From Streptomyces sp. GKU 895 (lineage in GTDB: Bacteria; Actinomycetota; Actinomycetes; Streptomycetales; Streptomycetaceae): a stretch of 64,000 bases of DNA. The translations under genes were made by a program, and so were the position numbers. The stretch is from NCBI GenBank assembly GCA_002027195.1, contig MWJO01000008.1, positions 1-64,000 on the forward strand, read 5' to 3'. Position 1 is the first letter of the stretch, and every line of letters starts with the position of its first letter. Under the pieces are notes generated by a model, which searched no databases, had not been told where the DNA came from, and saw nothing but the letters and a program-made list of their open reading frames with translations. Below, in pieces: positions 17,696 to 34,638 of this stretch.

Positions 17696-18760
17696 ATGAG
17701 ACTGAGAACCGCACTCGGCTCCACCGCCTCCGTCGTCTGCGCACTGACGCTGCTCAGCGCCTGCGGCAGCGGCTCCGGCACCACCGACTCGTCGAGCGGC
17801 AAGCCGCTCGTGGGCGTCGACTACCCGCGTTCCGACACCGACTTCTGGAACTCGTACATCAAGTACACGCCGGAGAACGCCAAGGAACTCGGCCTGGACC
17901 TGAAGACCACGAACTCCCAGAACGACGTCGCCAAGCTCACCGCCAACGCGCAGACGTTCATCAGCCAGGGCGTCAAGGGCGTCGCGATGGCCCCGCAGGA
18001 CACCGCCGCCATCGCGCCGACGCTGGCGCAGCTGGAGGCGAAGAAGATCCCGGTCGTCACCGTCGACACCCGCCCGGACAGCGGCAACGTGTTCATGGTG
18101 GTGCGCGCCGACAACCGCGCCTACGGCGAGAAGGCCTGCCAGTACCTCGGCACCAAGCTGGGCGGCAAGGGCAAGGTCGTCATGCTCCAGGGCGGCCTGG
18201 ACTCCATCAACGGCCGTGACCGCACCGAGGCGTTCAACGACTGCATGAAGAAGAACTACCCCGGCATCAAGGTGTTCGGCGAGGCCACCAACTGGGACGG
18301 CGCCGTCGCCGCGCAGAAGCTCCAGACCGACCTGACCGCCCACCCGGACATCAAGGGCGTCTACATGCAGTCCAGCTTCGCCCTGTCCGGAACGCTCCAG
18401 GTCCTCAAGCAGAAGGGCCTGCTGGTCGACCCGAAGGACAAGAAGCACGTGTTCGTCGTCTCCAACGACGGCATCCCCGAGGAACTCAAGGACATCGCCG
18501 CGGGCAAGATCGACGCCACCGTCTCCCAGCCGGCCGACCTGTACGCCAAGTACGCCCTGTACTACCTGAAGGCGGCGATCGAGGGGAAGACGTTCAAGCC
18601 CGGCAAGACCGACCACGACAGCACCATCATCCAGGTCCGCGAGGGTCTGCTGGAGGACCAGCTCTCCGCCCCGCTGGTCACCGCGGACGGCGGCACCTAC
18701 GGCGGCGTGGCCAGCGTCAAGAGCGATGACAAGTCGCTGTGGGGCAACAACCTCGGCTGA
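17696..18760 (+). CDS. Sugar ABC transporter substrate-binding lipoprotein (354 aa)
   Basis: Periplasmic-binding-protein-like (type I, ribose/rhamnose class). The signal ends in lipobox LLSAC, so it is a membrane-anchored lipoprotein. The pattern VGVDYPRSDTDFW ... GVKGVAMAPQDTAAIAPTL ... VSNDGIPEELKDIAAGKIDATVSQP is typical of family-2 sugar binders. First gene of a long operon; the downstream catabolic genes make L-fucose the probable ligand. Confidence 0.92.
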   Translation: MRLRTALGSTASVVCALTLLSACGSGSGTTDSSSGKPLVGVDYPRSDTDFWNSYIKYTPENAKELGLDLKTTNSQNDVAKLTANAQTFISQGVKGVAMAPQDTAAIAPTLAQLEAKKIPVVTVDTRPDSGNVFMVVRADNRAYGEKACQYLGTKLGGKGKVVMLQGGLDSINGRDRTEAFNDCMKKNYPGIKVFGEATNWDGAVAAQKLQTDLTAHPDIKGVYMQSSFALSGTLQVLKQKGLLVDPKDKKHVFVVSNDGIPEELKDIAAGKIDATVSQPADLYAKYALYYLKAAIEGKTFKPGKTDHDSTIIQVREGLLEDQLSAPLVTADGGTYGGVASVKSDDKSLWGNNLG

Positions 18761-18804
18761 TTCCTCCTCCGGAACCAACGGCTCACGAGAACAAGGCGGT
18801 TGAG

Positions 18805-20368
18805 ATGAGCGACGGGGAGCGAGCAGTGACCCCCGCGCCCGCCCCGGCGGACGACGGGCGGCCCCCGCAGCCCCGCCCGTCGTCGAGGCGACGGGCATAG
18901 TCAAACGATTCGGTCCGACGGTGGCCCTCAACGGTGCCCGGATCACCATCAGGCCCGGCGAGACGCATGCGCTGGTCGGCCGCAACGGTGCCGGGAAGTC
19001 GACCCTGGTGTCGGTCCTCACCGGCCTTCAGGCCCCCGACGAGGGCACGGTGACCTTCGGCGGCGAGGCGGCACCACGCCTCTCGGACCGCGACGCCTGG
19101 CGCCGGCGCGTGGCCTGCGTCTACCAGAAGTCGACGATCATCCCCACGCTGACCGTCGCCGAGAACCTCTTTCTGAACCGGCACCACCACGGCGCCAACC
19201 GGCTGATCAGCTGGCAGGGTGTGCGCCGACAGGCGCAGGAGCTGCTGTCGACGTGGTCGGTGGACGTCGACCCGAACACCCCGGCCGGGAACTGAGCGTG
19301 GAGCAGCGGCAGTTCGTCGAGATCGCGCGGGCCCTGTCCTTCGGGGCCCGGTTCATCATCCTCGACGAGCCGACCGCGCAGCTCGACGGTGCGGCCATCA
19401 GCCGGCTCTTCGACCGGATCCGCGATCTGCAACGCCAGGGCGTGACCTTCCTGTTCATCAGCCACCATCTCCAGGAGGTCTACGACATCTGCGACATGGT
19501 GACCGTGTTCCGGGACGCCCGGCACATCGTGACCGCGCCGGTCGCGGAGCTACCCCGCACCGAGCTGGTCGCCGCCATGACCGGCGAAGCGGCGATCGAC
19601 CGGCTGCAGGCGCGGCCGAGCACCCTCGACCGCACCGCCGAGCCCGCACTGTCCGTGCAGGCACTGGGCAGTGACGACGCCTACGGTGACGTCACCTTCG
19701 AGGTGGGCGCCGGGGAGATCGTCGGACTCGCGGGCGCCGCCGGCAGCGGGCGCACCGAGGTCGCCGAGACCGTCGTGGGCCTGCGGGCGGCCCAGGCCGG
19801 CGAGGTGGAGATCGCCGGGCGGCGCCCCCGGCCGGGCAGTGTGCCCGCCGCGCTCGCAGCCGGCGTCGGATTCGTCCCGCAGGACCGGCACCATCAGGGC
19901 TTCGTGCCCGACATGTCGATCGCGGACAACGCCACGCTGTCCGTTCCTCACCGGCTCGGCAAGAACGGCTTCCTCAGCCGTGACCGCCGGGACCGGCTCG
20001 CCGCAACCATGATCGAGAAGCTGGCGATCAAGACGCCGGGACCCGAGCTGCCCGTCTCCGCGCTCTCGGGCGGCAACCAGCAGAAGGTGGTCATGGCCCG
20101 CGCCCTGGCGGACGATCCGCGTCTGCTGGTGCTGATCAACCCGACCGCGGGCGTGGACGTGCGTTCCAAGGAGTTCCTCCTCGGCAAGGTCGAGGAGACC
20201 GCAGCGTCCGGCACCGGAGTGCTCATCGCCTCCGACGAACTCGACGACCTGCGCATGTGCGACCGGGTCCTGGTGATGTTCCAGGGCCGGGTGACCTCAG
20301 AGATAGCCCGCGGCTGGCACGACCACGAACTCGTGGCCGCGATGGAAGGAGTGGACCTCGATGCCTGA
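18805..20368 (+). CDS. Sugar ABC transporter ATPase, two NBDs (frame broken twice)
   Basis: RbsA/RhaT-type tandem ATPase. The N-terminus starts at ATG 18805 and shifts frame near 18855-18880. NBD1 has Walker A GRNGAGKST. A second shift at about 19287 falls at its signature (PAG/ELSVEQRQFVEIARAL), where one base seems lost. NBD2 has the degenerate GAAGSGRTE and signature LSGGNQQK. Both gaps are repaired by adding one base, and the rest is uninterrupted, so sequence error is likely. It energises uptake with the permease that follows. Confidence 0.82.
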
Positions 20369-21596
20369 AACCGCCCTCGCGGACGCAGCCGCCAAGGCCG
20401 TTGAACCCAAGCCCAAGCGCACCGCACTGCTCGGCGGCCGGATCCCCCTGGCCCGGCTGCGCGACCTCGCCCTCGTCCCCGCGATCGTCGTCATCGCGAT
20501 CGTCGGCCAGATCGTCAACCCGGTCTTCCTGCAGACCGACAACCTCATCAACGTCCTGCAGACCATGTCCGAGATGGCCCTGCTGGTCCTCGCCCAGACG
20601 ATGGTCCTCATCGTCAAGAAGATGGACCTGTCGCTGGAGTCCACCATGGGCCTCGCGCCCGGTGTCGCGGCCTGGCTGGTGGTGCCCACCGGCGCGACCC
20701 ATGGCCTCGGACTGCTCCCCGGCGCCTGGGCCGTTCCCGTCACCCTCGCCGTGGGCGCGCTCGTCGGTGTGATCAACTCCCTGCTCATCATCCGCTTCGG
20801 CCTCAACGGGTTCATCGTCACCCTCGGCATGCTGATCGTCCTGCGCGGCGTCCTCACCGGCATCTCCGGCGGGCAGACCTTCTTCCAGCTGCCGGAGTCG
20901 ATGCTCTACCTCGGCACCGCGCAGTGGCTCGGCATGCCCGCCTCGATCTGGATCTGCCTGGCGCTGTTCGCCGTCGCGATCGTGGTCCTCGGCTGGAGCA
21001 GCTTCGGACGCTCGCTGTATGCCATCGGCGGCAACGTCGACGCGGCGAAGGCCGCCGGCATCCGCACCGACCGGGTGCTGTGGATCGTCATCGTCACCGG
21101 CAGCGTGCTCGCCGCCCTCGCCGGACTGCTGCTCTCCGGACGGCTGGCCTCCGTCGCCTCGGCGCAGGGCAACGGCTACATCTTCACCGTCTTCGCCGCC
21201 GCCGTCATCGGCGGGATCAGCCTCAACGGCGGTAAAGGCACCATGTTCGGCGCGTTCTGCGGAATCCTGCTGCTCTTCATGATCCAGAACGTGCTGACCC
21301 TGGGCGGCGTTCCTGCTCAGTGGATCGGCGCCCTCAACGGCCTGATCATCCTGGTCGCCCTCGCCATCTCCCGCATCACCGGCGGCAAGGTCCAGGAGTC
21401 GACCCGGGCGGCCGCCGCCGGCCGCGACCTCCGCCGCGTTCACGTCTCGTCGCAAGGGGACCGATTCTCCCTTGCCCCTCACAGGAGTTGCCGCCCATGT
21501 CCTCCACCGTGCCCTCATCCGCCCGCATCACCGCTCTGGACGTGCTGGACGTGCGTTTCCCGACGTCCGAGCACCTGGACGGGTCGGACGCGATGA
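20361..21596 (+). CDS. Sugar ABC transporter permease (about 350-411 aa)
   Basis: RbsC-family permease with about 8-10 membrane segments and the family motif [15 protein letters not shown]. The ATG overlaps the ATPase stop. Homologous sequence ends near [12 protein letters not shown] (about 21400). The frame stays open a further 190 bases, 100 of them inside the dehydratase gene, giving an Arg/Pro/Trp-rich tail unlike a permease. The true end is probably earlier and obscured by an indel, or the tail is real but unusual. Confidence 0.83.
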   Translation: MPETALADAAAKAVEPKPKRTALLGGRIPLARLRDLALVPAIVVIAIVGQIVNPVFLQTDNLINVLQTMSEMALLVLAQTMVLIVKKMDLSLESTMGLAPGVAAWLVVPTGATHGLGLLPGAWAVPVTLAVGALVGVINSLLIIRFGLNGFIVTLGMLIVLRGVLTGISGGQTFFQLPESMLYLGTAQWLGMPASIWICLALFAVAIVVLGWSSFGRSLYAIGGNVDAAKAAGIRTDRVLWIVIVTGSVLAALAGLLLSGRLASVASAQGNGYIFTVFAAAVIGGISLNGGKGTMFGAFCGILLLFMIQNVLTLGGVPAQWIGALNGLIILVALAISRITGGKVQESTRAAAAGRDLRRVHVSSQGDRFSLAPHRSCRPCPPPCPHPPASPLWTCWTCVSRRPSTWTGRTR

Positions 21597-22821
21597 ACCC
21601 CGAACCCGACTACTCCGCCGCCTACGTCGTCCTGCGCACCGACGCCGGTGACGGACTGGAGGGCCACGCCCTGGCCTTCACCACCGGACGCGGCAACGAT
21701 GTCCAGGCCGCCGCCATCGCGGCCCTCGCCCCGCACGTGGTGGGCCTGTCGGTCGAGGAGGTCTGCGGCGATCTCGGAGCCTTCTCCCGCTCCCTCGTCC
21801 ACGATCCCCAACTGCGCTGGCTGGGGCCGGAGAAGGGCGCCATCCACATGGCCACCGGCGCGGTCGTCAACGCCGCCTGGGACCTGGCCGCCAAGCGGGC
21901 CGGCCAGCCGGTCTGGCGCTTCCTCGGCGAGATGTCACCCGAAGACCTGGTCGCCCAGGTCGACTTCCGCTGGCTGTCCGACGCGCTCACCCCCGAGGAG
22001 GCCCTGGAGATCCTGCGCCGCGCCGAACCCGGCCGCGAGGAGAGGATCGCGCGGCTGCTGGAGCGCGGCTACCCCGCCTACACCACCACCCCGGGCTGGC
22101 TCGGCTACTCCGACGAGAAGCTGGCCCGCCTGGCCCGGGAGGCCGTCGCCGACGGCTTCACCCAGATCAAGCTGAAGGTCGCGCCGACCTGGAGGACGAC
22201 GTACGGCGCATGCGTACCGCCCGCGAGACGGTCGGCGCGGGCATCCGCATCGCGGTGGACGCCAACCAGAGATGGGACGTCCAGCCCGCCATCGACTGGA
22301 TGCGTGCCCTGGCCCCCTACGACCCGTACTGGATCGAGGAGCCCACCTCGCCCGACGACATCCTCGGCCACGCCGCCGTCCGCAAGGCCGTCAGCCCGAT
22401 CAAGGTCGCCACCGGCGAGCACATCGCCAACCGGGTCGTGTTCAAGCAGCTTCTCCAGGCCGGCGCGGTGGACATCGTGCAGATCGACTCCGCCCGCGTC
22501 GGCGGCGTCAACGAGAACATCGCGATCCTGCTCCTCGCCGCGAAGTTCGGCATCCCGGTCTGCCCGCACGCGGGCGGAGTCGGCCTGTGCGAGATGGTGC
22601 AGCACCTGTCGATGTTCGACTACGTCGCCGTCTCCGGCACCACCGAGGACCGCGTCATCGAGTACGTCGACCATCTGCACGAGCACTTCGTCGACCCGGT
22701 CCGCATCGCAGACGGCCACTACCTGGCGCCGACCCTGCCCGGGCTGAGCGCACAGATGCACCCCGAGTCCCTGAAGGAGTACGCCTACCCCGACGGCCCG
22801 GTCTGGAGCGCGCGTGTCTGA
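21497..22821 (+). CDS. L-fuconate dehydratase-like enolase-superfamily enzyme (one frame break)
   Basis: Mandelate-racemase-subgroup dehydratase converting L-fuconate to 2-keto-3-deoxy-L-fuconate. [21 protein letters not shown] is close to the fuconate dehydratase signature. The barrel supplies [13 protein letters not shown] (metal ligand Asp), IEEPTSPDD (Glu), ATGEH (Glu) and CPHAGG. The frame breaks at about 22181, where GTCGCGCC reads as GTCGGCGCC with one G lost. CAGGAG at 21482-21487 precedes ATG 21497. It overlaps the lactonase by 8 bases. Confidence 0.86.
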
Positions 22822-23722
22822 CGCCCAGGCCCTCGTCGACGCCCACCGCCATGTGTGGGACCTGGACGTCCGGCCGCAACCCTGGCTGGACGAACCGGGG
22901 AACGAGCCGATCCGCCGCAGCTTCGGATCCCACGCCCTGCGCTCGGCCGCCACCCGGCCGATCGCCGGACGCCGGCTGACGAGCACGGTGGTCGTGCAGT
23001 GCATCGCCTCCGTGCCCGAGACCCGCGACCTCCTCGCCCTGGCCGACAGCGATCCGCTGATAGGCGCCGTCGTCGGCTGGGTGGACCTGACGTCACCCGC
23101 GGCCGGCGACGTACTGGACGACCTGCGCACAGGTCCCCAGGGCCGGTACCTGCGGGCCGTACGACACGTCGTGCAGGGCGAGTCCGACCCCCGGTGGCTG
23201 CAACGGTCGGATGTCGAGCGGGGGTTGCGAGCGGTGGGGGAGCGCGGGCTCGGATACGACGTGCTGGTCCGCAGCCACCAGCTTCCCCAGGCGATCCGGC
23301 TCGCGGAGCGGTTCCCCGAGCTGCCGCTGGTCCTGGACCACGCGGGCAAGCCGCCCATCGCACGGGGGGAACTGGCCGACTGGGAACAGCAGGTGCGGAC
23401 GCTGGCCCGCCATCCCCGCGTCCACTGCAAGGTGTCGGGACTGGTCACCGAGGCCGACCACGAGAAGTGGACCGTCGACGACATCCGCCCGGTGTGGGAG
23501 GTCCTGCTCTCCGCCTTCGGCCCGGACCGGCTGATGTTCGGCTCCGACTGGCCGGTCGCCAACCTCGCGGGCGGCTGGAACCGCTGGGCCGCCACCGTCG
23601 AGGAACTCCTGGACGGCTGCTCCGGCCCAGAGACCCAGGCAGTGCTCGCCGGCACCGCGACCGCCTTCTACCACCTGACCCCTGCCCCTGCTCCGATGAA
23701 GGACGGGACGCTGTGCTCCTGA
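22814..23722 (+). CDS. Amidohydrolase, L-fuconolactonase-like (302 aa)
   Basis: TIM-barrel amidohydrolase of the group with lactonases. It opens with DAHRHVWD (metal-site HxH) and carries [18 protein letters not shown] and FGSDWPV (catalytic Asp). In the non-phosphorylated fucose route this step hydrolyses L-fucono-lactone to L-fuconate. It has a GTG start inside the dehydratase end and overlaps the mutarotase start. Confidence 0.88.
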   Translation: MSDAQALVDAHRHVWDLDVRPQPWLDEPGNEPIRRSFGSHALRSAATRPIAGRRLTSTVVVQCIASVPETRDLLALADSDPLIGAVVGWVDLTSPAAGDVLDDLRTGPQGRYLRAVRHVVQGESDPRWLQRSDVERGLRAVGERGLGYDVLVRSHQLPQAIRLAERFPELPLVLDHAGKPPIARGELADWEQQVRTLARHPRVHCKVSGLVTEADHEKWTVDDIRPVWEVLLSAFGPDRLMFGSDWPVANLAGGWNRWAATVEELLDGCSGPETQAVLAGTATAFYHLTPAPAPMKDGTLCS

Positions 23723-24150
23723 CCGAACTGCTGCACCCCGGCATCCTCGAATCCCTGGCCGGAGCCGGCCACGGCGCCCGTGTGCTGCTCGCCGACGGCC
23801 ACTACCCGGCGAGCACCGCCACCGGCGAGCGCGCCAGAACCGTCCACCTCAACCTCGCCCCCGGCCTGCTCGACGTCACCACCGTGCTCGACGTCCTGCT
23901 GCGCGCCCTGCCGGTCGAGTCGGCCCAGGTGATGGTGCCGCCCGAGGGCGAACCAGAGCCACCGGCCATCGCCGACTACCGCAAGAGGCTGGCCCCGGTC
24001 CCGGTCGACACGCTCGACCGCTTCGCGTTCTACGACGCCGCACGCTCGCCCGACCTGGCGCTGGCGATCGTCACCGCCGACACCCGTACCTACGCCAACC
24101 TGCTGCTGACCATCGGCGTCCGCGCTGAAGGGACCCTGACGACACGATGA
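23713..24150 (+). CDS. RbsD/FucU-family sugar mutarotase, L-fucose mutarotase-like (145 aa)
   Basis: Small decameric-type mutarotase interconverting pyranose anomers. Typical features are LLHPGILESLAGAGHGARVLLADGHYP near the N-terminus (His and Asp of the active site) and FAFYDAAR/DTRTYANLLLTIG near the end. The GTG start overlaps the lactonase stop by 10 bases and the stop overlaps the next ATG. It would supply the beta anomer for the fucose dehydrogenase. Confidence 0.88.
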   Translation: MLLTELLHPGILESLAGAGHGARVLLADGHYPASTATGERARTVHLNLAPGLLDVTTVLDVLLRALPVESAQVMVPPEGEPEPPAIADYRKRLAPVPVDTLDRFAFYDAARSPDLALAIVTADTRTYANLLLTIGVRAEGTLTTR

Positions 24151-25190
24151 CACTTGCCGCCCGCTACTTGTCCGCCCGCACTCTCGACACGGCTCCGGCT
24201 CCCAGCACACCGCCGGGTCCCGGCGAGGTGGAACTGGCCCCCGCCTACGTCGGTATCTGCGGCACCGACCTGCACATCTTCCACGGCGACATGGATGCCC
24301 GGGTCGCCGCACCGGCCGTCCTGGGGCATGAGATGGCCGGGCGGGTCGTCCGTGTCGGCCCGGGCGTCGAGGGCTGGGCGCCCGGGGACGCGGTCACCGT
24401 GATGCCGCTGCGCTGGGACGACACCTGCCCGGCCTGCCGCGCGGGCCACCAGCACATCTGCCAGCACCTGGACTTCATCGGCATCGACTCCCCCGGCGCG
24501 ATGCAGCAGCGCTGGACCGTGCCCGCCACCACCCTCATCCGCCTGCCCGACACCCTGCCCCTGGACCGGGCCGCGCTGGTGGAGCCCACCGCGGTCGCCG
24601 TGCACGACGTGGGCCGGGCGCAGGTCGCCGCCGGTGAGAAGGTTGTCGTGGTCGGCGGCGGGCCGGTCGGTGTCCTGATCGCGCTGGTGGCCCAGGCCGC
24701 CGGCGGGGATGTGCGGGTGGTGGAGCTCAGCGCCCACCGGCGGCTGCTCGCCGAGGAGTTGGGGCTTGTTGTGTGGGACCCGGCCACCGACCACGTGGCC
24801 GACCTGGTCGGGGAGTGGAGCGGGGATGCGGGTGCGGACGTCGCCTTCGAGGTGTCCGGCGCGCAGGGCGGCGTGGACACCGCCGTCGATGTGCTCGGGG
24901 TGCGGGGCCGGCTGTGTCTGGTCGCGATCCACCCGAAGCCGCGTGAGATCAACCTGCACCGCTTCTTCTGGCGCGAACTGACCCTCGTCGGCGCCCGGTT
25001 GTACGACCGCTGCGACTTCGAGAAGGCCGTCGCCCTGGTCGCCGAGGGCACGGTTCCGGCCGACCGGCTGATCAGCAAGGTCGTCCCGCTCACCCAGGCC
25101 CCGGCCGCGTTCGAGGCGCTGGAGGGCGGCGGTGACGTGATGAAGATCCTGGTGGACTGCACCGACGAGGCCCAGGAGGCCGCCGTATGA
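24147..25190 (+). CDS. Zinc-dependent alcohol/sugar dehydrogenase (347 aa)
   Basis: Medium-chain dehydrogenase. Catalytic zinc residues are in YVGICGTDLH and GHEMAG. The structural-zinc loop has CPACRAGHQHIC, three cysteines, with an Asp where the first is usual. The NAD site is VVVVGGGPVGVLIA. Candidate for oxidising L-fucose or a later intermediate; two other dehydrogenases in the operon compete for those roles. ATGA overlaps at both ends. Confidence 0.87.
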   Translation: MTLAARYLSARTLDTAPAPSTPPGPGEVELAPAYVGICGTDLHIFHGDMDARVAAPAVLGHEMAGRVVRVGPGVEGWAPGDAVTVMPLRWDDTCPACRAGHQHICQHLDFIGIDSPGAMQQRWTVPATTLIRLPDTLPLDRAALVEPTAVAVHDVGRAQVAAGEKVVVVGGGPVGVLIALVAQAAGGDVRVVELSAHRRLLAEELGLVVWDPATDHVADLVGEWSGDAGADVAFEVSGAQGGVDTAVDVLGVRGRLCLVAIHPKPREINLHRFFWRELTLVGARLYDRCDFEKAVALVAEGTVPADRLISKVVPLTQAPAAFEALEGGGDVMKILVDCTDEAQEAAV

Positions 25191-25948
25191 ACGCCTTCGA
25201 CCTCACCGGCAAGCTGGCCGTGGTCACCGGCGCCCGGCGCGGCATCGGGCGGGCCATGGCCCGCGCGCTCGCCGAGGCCGGCGCGGACATCATCGGAGTC
25301 AGCGCCTCCCTGGAGGCCTCCGGCAGCGCCGTGGAAAAAGACGTGAACGCCGCGGGCCGTACGTTCGAGGCGATCCGCACCGACTTCGCCGACCCCGCCG
25401 CGGTGCGGGAACTGGGCGCGGACCTGGCGGGCCGGGAACGGCCGGTGGACATCCTCATCAACAACGCGGGCACCATCCGCCGCGCCCCGGCGGGCGAACA
25501 CACCGACGCGGACTGGGAGTTGGTCCTCCAGGTCAACCTCAGCGCGCAGTTCGCGCTGACCCGGGCGGTCGGCGCGGCGATGGTGGCCCGCGGCCAGGGC
25601 AAGGTCGTCTTCACCGCCTCGCTGCTCAGTTTCCAGGGCGGCATCACGGTGCCCGGTTACACCGCCGCCAAGCACGGTATCGCCGGTCTGACCAAGGCGC
25701 TGGCCAACGAGTGGGCCCCGCACGGGGTGAACGTCAACGCCATCGCGCCCGGCTACATCGCCACCGACAACACCCAGGCCCTGCAAGACGACCCGGTACG
25801 CAGCAAGGCGATCCTGGAGCGTATCCCGGCCGGCCGCTGGGGCAGCGCCGACGACCTCGCGGGCGCCACCGTCTTCCTCGCCTCCGACGCGGCCGCCTAC
25901 GTCCACGGCGTCACCCTGCCCGTCGACGGCGGATGGCTGGCCCGATGA
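25187..25948 (+). CDS. SDR-family dehydrogenase, KduD-like (253 aa)
   Basis: Classical short-chain dehydrogenase with the cofactor motif TGARRGIG, NNAG and the catalytic YTAAK. Overall it resembles 2-deoxy-D-gluconate 3-dehydrogenases and 2-keto-3-deoxy-L-fuconate dehydrogenases. It probably works on a deoxy sugar acid or on fucose. Overlaps the genes on both sides by four bases. Confidence 0.88.
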   Translation: MNAFDLTGKLAVVTGARRGIGRAMARALAEAGADIIGVSASLEASGSAVEKDVNAAGRTFEAIRTDFADPAAVRELGADLAGRERPVDILINNAGTIRRAPAGEHTDADWELVLQVNLSAQFALTRAVGAAMVARGQGKVVFTASLLSFQGGITVPGYTAAKHGIAGLTKALANEWAPHGVNVNAIAPGYIATDNTQALQDDPVRSKAILERIPAGRWGSADDLAGATVFLASDAAAYVHGVTLPVDGGWLAR

Positions 25949-26574
25949 ACGCCGACCTCGCCGGCCTGCTCACCGAGGCGCGGATCGTGCCGGTCCTGAC
26001 CGTGCCCGATGCCGCCATGGCCGTTCCGCTGGCCCACGCCCTGGCCGCGGGCGGTGCCCGCTGTGCGGAGGTCACCTTCCGCACCCCGGGCGCCGAGGAG
26101 GTCGTGAAGGCGATGGCCGCCCGGGGCGACCTGGTCGTCGGCGCGGGGACGGTGCTCACCGTCGAGCAGGCGGAGCGGGCCGTGGCGGCGGGAGCGCGCT
26201 TCGTCGTTTCCCCCGGACTGGATCACGAAGTCATCGCGTGGTGCCAGGAGTGGGGTGTGCCGGTGGTGCCGGGCGTCGCCACCGCGACCGAGGTGATGTA
26301 CGCCCTGCGGGTCGGGCTTGACGCCGTGAAGCTCTTCCCCGCCGAACCGCTCGGTGGCCGGGCGATGCTGCGGGCGCTGGCGGCGCCCTTCCCCGGGCTG
26401 CGGTTCATGCCGACCGGCGGGATCGACGCCGCCGCGCTGCCCGGCTATCTCGCGGAGCCTTCCGTACTCGCGGTCGGCGGCAGCTGGATGGCCACCCCCG
26501 CTCTTCTCAAGAGCGGTGACTTCGCCGAGATCCGCCGGCTGACCGCTGACGCGGTCGAAAGGAGCACGCCATGA
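25945..26574 (+). CDS. Eda-type 2-keto-3-deoxy aldolase (209 aa)
   Basis: KDPG/KHG aldolase family, class I. The glutamate in EVTFRTP and Schiff-base lysine in DAVKLFPAE are present, with PTGGI. It would split a 2-keto-3-deoxy acid to pyruvate plus an aldehyde (L-lactaldehyde from the fucose-derived acid, or glyceraldehyde 3-phosphate from a phosphorylated hexose-derived acid). Translation is coupled to the flanking genes by ATGA overlaps. Confidence 0.9.
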   Translation: MNADLAGLLTEARIVPVLTVPDAAMAVPLAHALAAGGARCAEVTFRTPGAEEVVKAMAARGDLVVGAGTVLTVEQAERAVAAGARFVVSPGLDHEVIAWCQEWGVPVVPGVATATEVMYALRVGLDAVKLFPAEPLGGRAMLRALAAPFPGLRFMPTGGIDAAALPGYLAEPSVLAVGGSWMATPALLKSGDFAEIRRLTADAVERSTP

Positions 26575-27608
26575 CCGACGTGATCGCCCTGGGCGAGGTC
26601 ATGCTGCGCTTCGATCCCGGTGAGGGCCGCATCCGCACCGCCCGCAGTTTCCAGGTGTGGGAGGGCGGCGGCGAGTACAACGTCGTGCGCGGGCTGCGGC
26701 GCTGCTTCGGACTGCGCACCGCCGTCGTGACCGCGCTGGCGGACAACGCGGTGGGCCGTCTCGTCGAGGACCTGATGCTCCAGGGCGGCGTCGACACCTC
26801 GCTGATCTGCTGGGTGCCCGACGACGGCATCGGCCGCACCGCCCGCAACGGCCTCAACTTCGTCGAGCGCGGCTACGGCATCCGCGGCGCGCTCGGCGTC
26901 AGCGACCGCGCCCACACCGCCGTCTCCCAACTCCGCAAGGGCGACATCGACTGGGACACGGTGTTCTCGGCCGGGGTGCGCTGGTTTCACACCGGCGGCA
27001 TCTTCGCCGCCCTGTCGGACACCACCGTCGACGTCGCCGACGAGGCCATGGCGGCCGCGCGCCGGCACGGCGTCACCGTCTCCTACGACCCCAACTACCG
27101 CCCCAGCCTCTGGGCCGACCGCGGCGGACCGCAACGCGCCCGCGAGGTCGACCTGCGGCTCGCCCGGCACGCCGACGTCATCGTGGGCGCCCTCGGCCTG
27201 GCGGGCGGCCACCCGGGCGCCGTGCGGTTCACGGCCGACGAGGTGCCGGAGGCTCTCGTCGCCGTGACCGACCTGGTGCCCGATGCGCGGGTGCTCGCGA
27301 CCACCCTGCGCGAGGTGCCCTCGGCGGGTGTGAACGACTGGACCTCGGCGGCCTGGTCCGCCGAGACCGGATACGTGACCGGACCGCACATGCCCGGCCT
27401 GCACGTCCTGGACCGCATCGGCTCCGGCGACGCCTTTGCCGCCGGGCTGATCCACGGCCTGCTCGCCGGTCACTCCCTGGAACGCGCGCTCGCCTACGGC
27501 ACGGCCCACGGCGCCCTGGCCATGACGACCCCCGGTGATGTCTCGATGGCCACCCTCGCGGAGGTCGAGGCGCTCATCGCCGGCGGCTCGGCCCACGTAC
27601 GACGCTGA
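26571..27608 (+). CDS. PfkB-family sugar kinase, KDG-kinase-like (345 aa)
   Basis: Ribokinase-fold kinase. The N-terminal GEVMLRFDPGEGRIRTARSFQVWEGGGEYNV and the catalytic DRIGSGDAFAAGL are family signatures of 2-keto-3-deoxygluconate kinases. It is puzzling in a fucose operon, because 2-keto-3-deoxy-L-fuconate is a 6-deoxy compound without the usual phosphorylation site; it may serve galactonate- or arabinonate-derived acids. Confidence 0.88.
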   Translation: MTDVIALGEVMLRFDPGEGRIRTARSFQVWEGGGEYNVVRGLRRCFGLRTAVVTALADNAVGRLVEDLMLQGGVDTSLICWVPDDGIGRTARNGLNFVERGYGIRGALGVSDRAHTAVSQLRKGDIDWDTVFSAGVRWFHTGGIFAALSDTTVDVADEAMAAARRHGVTVSYDPNYRPSLWADRGGPQRAREVDLRLARHADVIVGALGLAGGHPGAVRFTADEVPEALVAVTDLVPDARVLATTLREVPSAGVNDWTSAAWSAETGYVTGPHMPGLHVLDRIGSGDAFAAGLIHGLLAGHSLERALAYGTAHGALAMTTPGDVSMATLAEVEALIAGGSAHVRR

Positions 27609-27628
27609 ACGACCCTCAGGAGCACCCC

Positions 27629-34497
<6,869 letters not shown>

Positions 34498-34504
34498 GGG
34501 AGCG

Positions 34505-34535
34505 AACGTAGGACCTCAAGCGTTGTTGAGGTCAA
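34505..34535 (-). promoter_or_regulatory. MerR-type promoter with SoxR-like box
   Basis: On the minus strand TTGACC (plus 34530-34535) and TACGTT (34505-34510) are 19 bases apart, the long spacer of MerR-family promoters. Within it is a palindrome, ACCTCAA-N6-TTGAGGT on the plus strand (34513-34532), matching the SoxR box core CCTCAAG...TTGAGG. Confidence 0.75.
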
Positions 34536-34539
34536 CGTT

Positions 34540-34627
34540 CCCGGAAGAATCACACACCGCCCCGGAAGAATCGCTCACCGTACGTCCGCTCACCGTACGT
34601 CCCCCTCCCCCGCCGCGTCCCCCTCCC
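34540..34627 (+). repeat. Cluster of short direct repeats
   Basis: CCCGGAAGAATC occurs at 34540-34551 and 34561-34572. GCTCACCGTACGTCC is tandemly duplicated at 34573-34587 and 34588-34602. A 21-bp segment at 34607-34627 (core GCCGCGTCCCCCTCC) recurs perfectly at 34716-34736 inside the next gene. All lie upstream of or in the start of the UPF0104 gene. Confidence 0.75.
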
Positions 34628-34638
34628 CGAAGGATCCG

